A stretch of DNA of 39,154 bases from Rhodospirillales bacterium (GTDB lineage Bacteria; Pseudomonadota; Alphaproteobacteria; Rhodospirillales; Casp-alpha2), in contig JAJFIJ010000247.1 in NCBI GenBank assembly GCA_021775105.1, positions 1-39,154 on the forward strand. Direction: 5' to 3'. The stretch's first letter is position 1. Each line of letters starts with the position of its first letter. The notes under the pieces were generated by a model. That model was not told the DNA's origin and did no database searches. It saw only the letters and a list, made by a program, of their open reading frames with translations. Below, one piece after another: positions 36,631 to 39,154 of the stretch. The position numbers were made by a program, and so were the translations under genes.

Positions 36631-38142
36631 ATGACTGAGGAATTGATGCACTTTGTGGATGGTGTTCGTGTGAAAGGCACCAGTGGGCGTTTTGGAGATG
36701 TTTTTAATCCGGCGACGGGCGAAGTAACCAAGAGAGCTCCGCTTGCAAGTGCCGATGAAGTTCGCAAGGCCATCGCCTCTTCCGCAGCGGCACTTCCCGG
36801 GTGGGCAGCCACGCCTCCGGCCAAGCGCGCGCAGGTGATGTTCAATTTTCGCGATCTTCTTCACAAACATATGGATGAATTGGCCGAACTGGTTTCCCAG
36901 GAGCATGGAAAAACGCTGGATGACGCCAAAGGTTCGGTCACTCGCGGTTTGGAAGTTGTCGAGTTTGCCTGTGGTATTCCACATCTTCTGAAAGGGGATT
37001 ACTCGGCGTCAGTTGCCGGCGGCGTTGACAGTTTCAACACCCGCCAGCCTGTTGGTGTCTGCGCCGGTATTACACCCTTCAACTTCCCGGCCATGGTGCC
37101 AATGTGGATGTTCCCGATGGCTCTGGCCTGCGGCAATACGTTCATCCTGAAACCCTCCGAGCGCGATCCGTCCTGTGGAGTCAGGCTCGCCGAACTGATG
37201 TTTGAGGCAGGGCTTCCGGAAGGTTGCCTGAATGTGATTAATGGAGACAAGGAAGCCGTAGACACCCTGCTGACTGATCCTGGCGTCGGGGCTATCAGTT
37301 TTGTCGGATCGACGGCGATTGGACGATACATTTATGAGACCGGTGCCGCACATGGTAAACGGGTCCAGGCGCTTTGTGGTGCCAAAAACCATATGATCAT
37401 CATGCCTGATGCCGATATCGATCAGGCTGTCGATGCGACTATAGGCGCGGCATACGGTTCTGCTGGCGAACGCTGTATGGCGGTCTCCGTTGCGGTCGCT
37501 GTTGGTGATGAAGCTGCTGATGCGTTCGTCAAACAACTCGCTCCACGCGTCCAGAGCCTGAAGGTCGGTCCATATACAGATGCATCTGCGGAAATGGGGC
37601 CGGTTATTACCCGTGAATCAAAAGAGCGTATTGAACGTTACATTGGTGAAGGTCTCGCCGATGGCGCGGAATTGGTCGTCGATGGACGCGGCATCAGTCT
37701 TCAGGGATACGAGAACGGATACTTCGTCGGTGGTACACTGTTTGATCGGGTGACCACGGAAATGTCCATCTACAAAGATGAAATTTTTGGACCAGTTCTT
37801 GTCGTCGTCCGCGCCGAGAGTTATGACGAAGCCAAGCAGATGGTCATTGATCATGAATACGGAAACGGTGCCGCCATCTTTACCCGTGATGGTGACACGG
37901 CACGGAATTTCACCCAGGATGTCAATATTGGCATGGTCGGGGTCAATGTTCCGATACCGGTACCCGTTGCTTATCATAGCTTTGGCGGCTGGAAGGCTTC
38001 GTTGTTTGGTGATCATTCCATTCACGGCATGGAAGGTGTACGCTTCTACACCAAATTGAAAACCGTCACAGCCCGTTGGCCGTCCGGCATCAAAGAGGGT
38101 GCCGTATTTAATTTCCACAGTGGATCAGATACCGGACATTAA
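36631..38142 (+). CDS. mmsA: CoA-acylating methylmalonate-semialdehyde dehydrogenase-like
   Basis: HFVDGVRVKGTSGRFGDVFNPATGEV, GVCAGITPFNFPAMVPMWMFPMALACGNTFILKPSERDPS, GERCMAVSVAVAVG. AGGAG lies just upstream of ATG 36631. Confidence 0.9.
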   Translation: MTEELMHFVDGVRVKGTSGRFGDVFNPATGEVTKRAPLASADEVRKAIASSAAALPGWAATPPAKRAQVMFNFRDLLHKHMDELAELVSQEHGKTLDDAKGSVTRGLEVVEFACGIPHLLKGDYSASVAGGVDSFNTRQPVGVCAGITPFNFPAMVPMWMFPMALACGNTFILKPSERDPSCGVRLAELMFEAGLPEGCLNVINGDKEAVDTLLTDPGVGAISFVGSTAIGRYIYETGAAHGKRVQALCGAKNHMIIMPDADIDQAVDATIGAAYGSAGERCMAVSVAVAVGDEAADAFVKQLAPRVQSLKVGPYTDASAEMGPVITRESKERIERYIGEGLADGAELVVDGRGISLQGYENGYFVGGTLFDRVTTEMSIYKDEIFGPVLVVVRAESYDEAKQMVIDHEYGNGAAIFTRDGDTARNFTQDVNIGMVGVNVPIPVPVAYHSFGGWKASLFGDHSIHGMEGVRFYTKLKTVTARWPSGIKEGAVFNFHSGSDTGH

Positions 38143-38208
38143 ATACCATAGCACTGGTCAGCAGACTGCCCATGAGTCGAAAACCGACGTGCGTTGTGGG
38201 TGAACAAA

Positions 38209-38760
38209 ATGGCAGAACAGGCCTATCTTTCTAGCGTCGAGCAAGTAATCATCACCGACGCAAGTGTTGTTCCTGAACCGTTACAGGAGACATTTGTCTA
38301 CTGGGCTTCAAAATGCAGTCGTGCGTCAATGGCTGCCGAATTTAATATCCCGGATCTGCTGGTTAACGTCATTCCCTGGTCTGTGCTGGTAGATGTCTTG
38401 GGCGATCCGCCCGAATTTCGCTACCGGTTTTGGGGCACTGAACGGGTTCGGCTGATTGGTTATGAAATGACCGGGAAAACAATTTTGGATATTCGTCATG
38501 CTGAAATGCGTGACGCAAATCTGAAGGAGTATCAAGACGTTCTGCGGGCAAAAAAACCAATGCTTTGTCAGTCGATCAACATTTGGCCCAGTGGTCGCAG
38601 GGAGATGTTCCAGTCCATGCGGTTGCCGATATCCCGAGATGGTCACTCTGTCACACAGATCTATTCGATCATTAATTTTGTTGAAATATCGGCCATGCAT
38701 TACAAATATTTCGGCACTGAAATCCCTCTTGAAAAAACTCGTGATGGTGTGGATGACTGA
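38209..38760 (+). CDS. PAS-like domain protein
   Basis: ASMAAEFNIPDLLVNVIPWSVLVDVLGDPPEFRYRFWGTERVRLIGYEMTGKTILDI resembles PAS_5-type proteins of alphaproteobacteria. Confidence 0.65.
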   Translation: MAEQAYLSSVEQVIITDASVVPEPLQETFVYWASKCSRASMAAEFNIPDLLVNVIPWSVLVDVLGDPPEFRYRFWGTERVRLIGYEMTGKTILDIRHAEMRDANLKEYQDVLRAKKPMLCQSINIWPSGRREMFQSMRLPISRDGHSVTQIYSIINFVEISAMHYKYFGTEIPLEKTRDGVDD

Positions 38761-38796
38761 TATTGCTTGGCATCTGGCGAGGACGAGGCTGGTGTC

Positions 38797-39042
38797 GTGA
38801 AGGCATTATTGCAACGGGTTTCAGAGGCGCGAGCAGTATTGGTAGATACCGGCGAAGTGCTTGGAGAGATCGGTTGGGGATTGACGGTTCTTGTTTGCTC
38901 TGATCCGGACGATGGCACTGAAGAAGTAGACTTATTTGCCCGAAAAATAGTGAACTTGCGCTTGTTTGGCGATGATGAAGGGAAAATGAACCGTTCCGTA
39001 CTTGATGTCGGTGGATCGTATCCGTCCGGTGAAGGGCGCTGA
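38797..39042 (+). pseudogene. dtd: Truncated D-aminoacyl-tRNA deacylase (dtd), N-terminal half only
   Basis: From GTG 38797: VKALLQRVSEARAVLVDTGEVLGEIGWGL...FARKIVNLRLFGDDEGKMNRSVLDVGG matches DTD, then SYPSGEGR-stop with no SQFTL motif. Confidence 0.75.
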
Positions 39043-39154
39043 TCAGACAGGTAGAAGGAATTCGCTTGTTTCGATGGCGTGAAGGACGTCTTTGAGAGAC
39101 AAGCCTTGATGGACGCGGAACCATTGGCCGGTGTGGCGATGCCACTGGACATCG
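39043..39154 (-). CDS. C-terminal end of an unidentified protein, truncated by the window edge
   Basis: Minus-strand frame open to the edge: DVQWHRHTGQWFRVHQGLSLKDVLHAIETSEFLLPV-stop. Not in the ORF track because no start codon is in the window. Confidence 0.45.
   Translation of the reverse strand, partial: DVQWHRHTGQWFRVHQGLSLKDVLHAIETSEFLLPV

Noticed and set aside
38672-39152. Minus-strand ORFs of 150 and 157 aa at the right edge
   Set aside because: They are antisense to the dtd remnant and low-complexity (Ser/Pro/Arg-rich). A different minus frame ending at 39043 looks more protein-like.

Overview
The window looks like a catabolic and transport region of an alphaproteobacterium (taxonomic impression from protein style only). 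I see no tRNA, rRNA, CRISPR array, phage or intact IS element. From left to right: (1) about 1-13.5 kb, a compact accessory cluster of diverged TCA-cycle paralogues: SucC/SucD-like CoA ligase, MFS transporter, two TauE/SafE permeases, GntR/UTRA regulator, DUF3604 protein, two-subunit aconitase X, VOC/glyoxalase-like protein, and a complete SdhBCD+A-like complex. Most junctions from aconitase X to the second TauE/SafE overlap by a few bases. (2) 13.5-20.3 kb, a hemerythrin gene and a heterotetrameric sarcosine oxidase operon (soxBDAG) divergent from a LysR regulator, whose start codon lies at the edge of a perfect 14-bp inverted repeat. (3) 20.3-28.3 kb, beta-carbonic anhydrase, phosphate acetyltransferase, sulfoacetaldehyde acetyltransferase (Xsc), alanine dehydrogenase, MocR/TauR-type regulator and a Tpa-like aminotransferase: a taurine dissimilation set. 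(4) 28.3-34.7 kb, a Dpp/Opp-type ABC transporter. (5) 35-38.8 kb, an orphan PotD-like binding protein with a Tat-type signal, an MmsA-like dehydrogenase and a PAS-domain protein. (6) The right edge has a truncated dtd (D-aminoacyl-tRNA deacylase) remnant facing the C-terminus of another gene. The best candidate for an undescribed system is the first cluster: a 'shadow TCA' module whose SucCD, AcnX and SdhA homologues each appear altered at catalytic or substrate positions, which suggests catabolism of an unidentified di- or tricarboxylate analogue. All family calls come from reading the translations; no database search was run.
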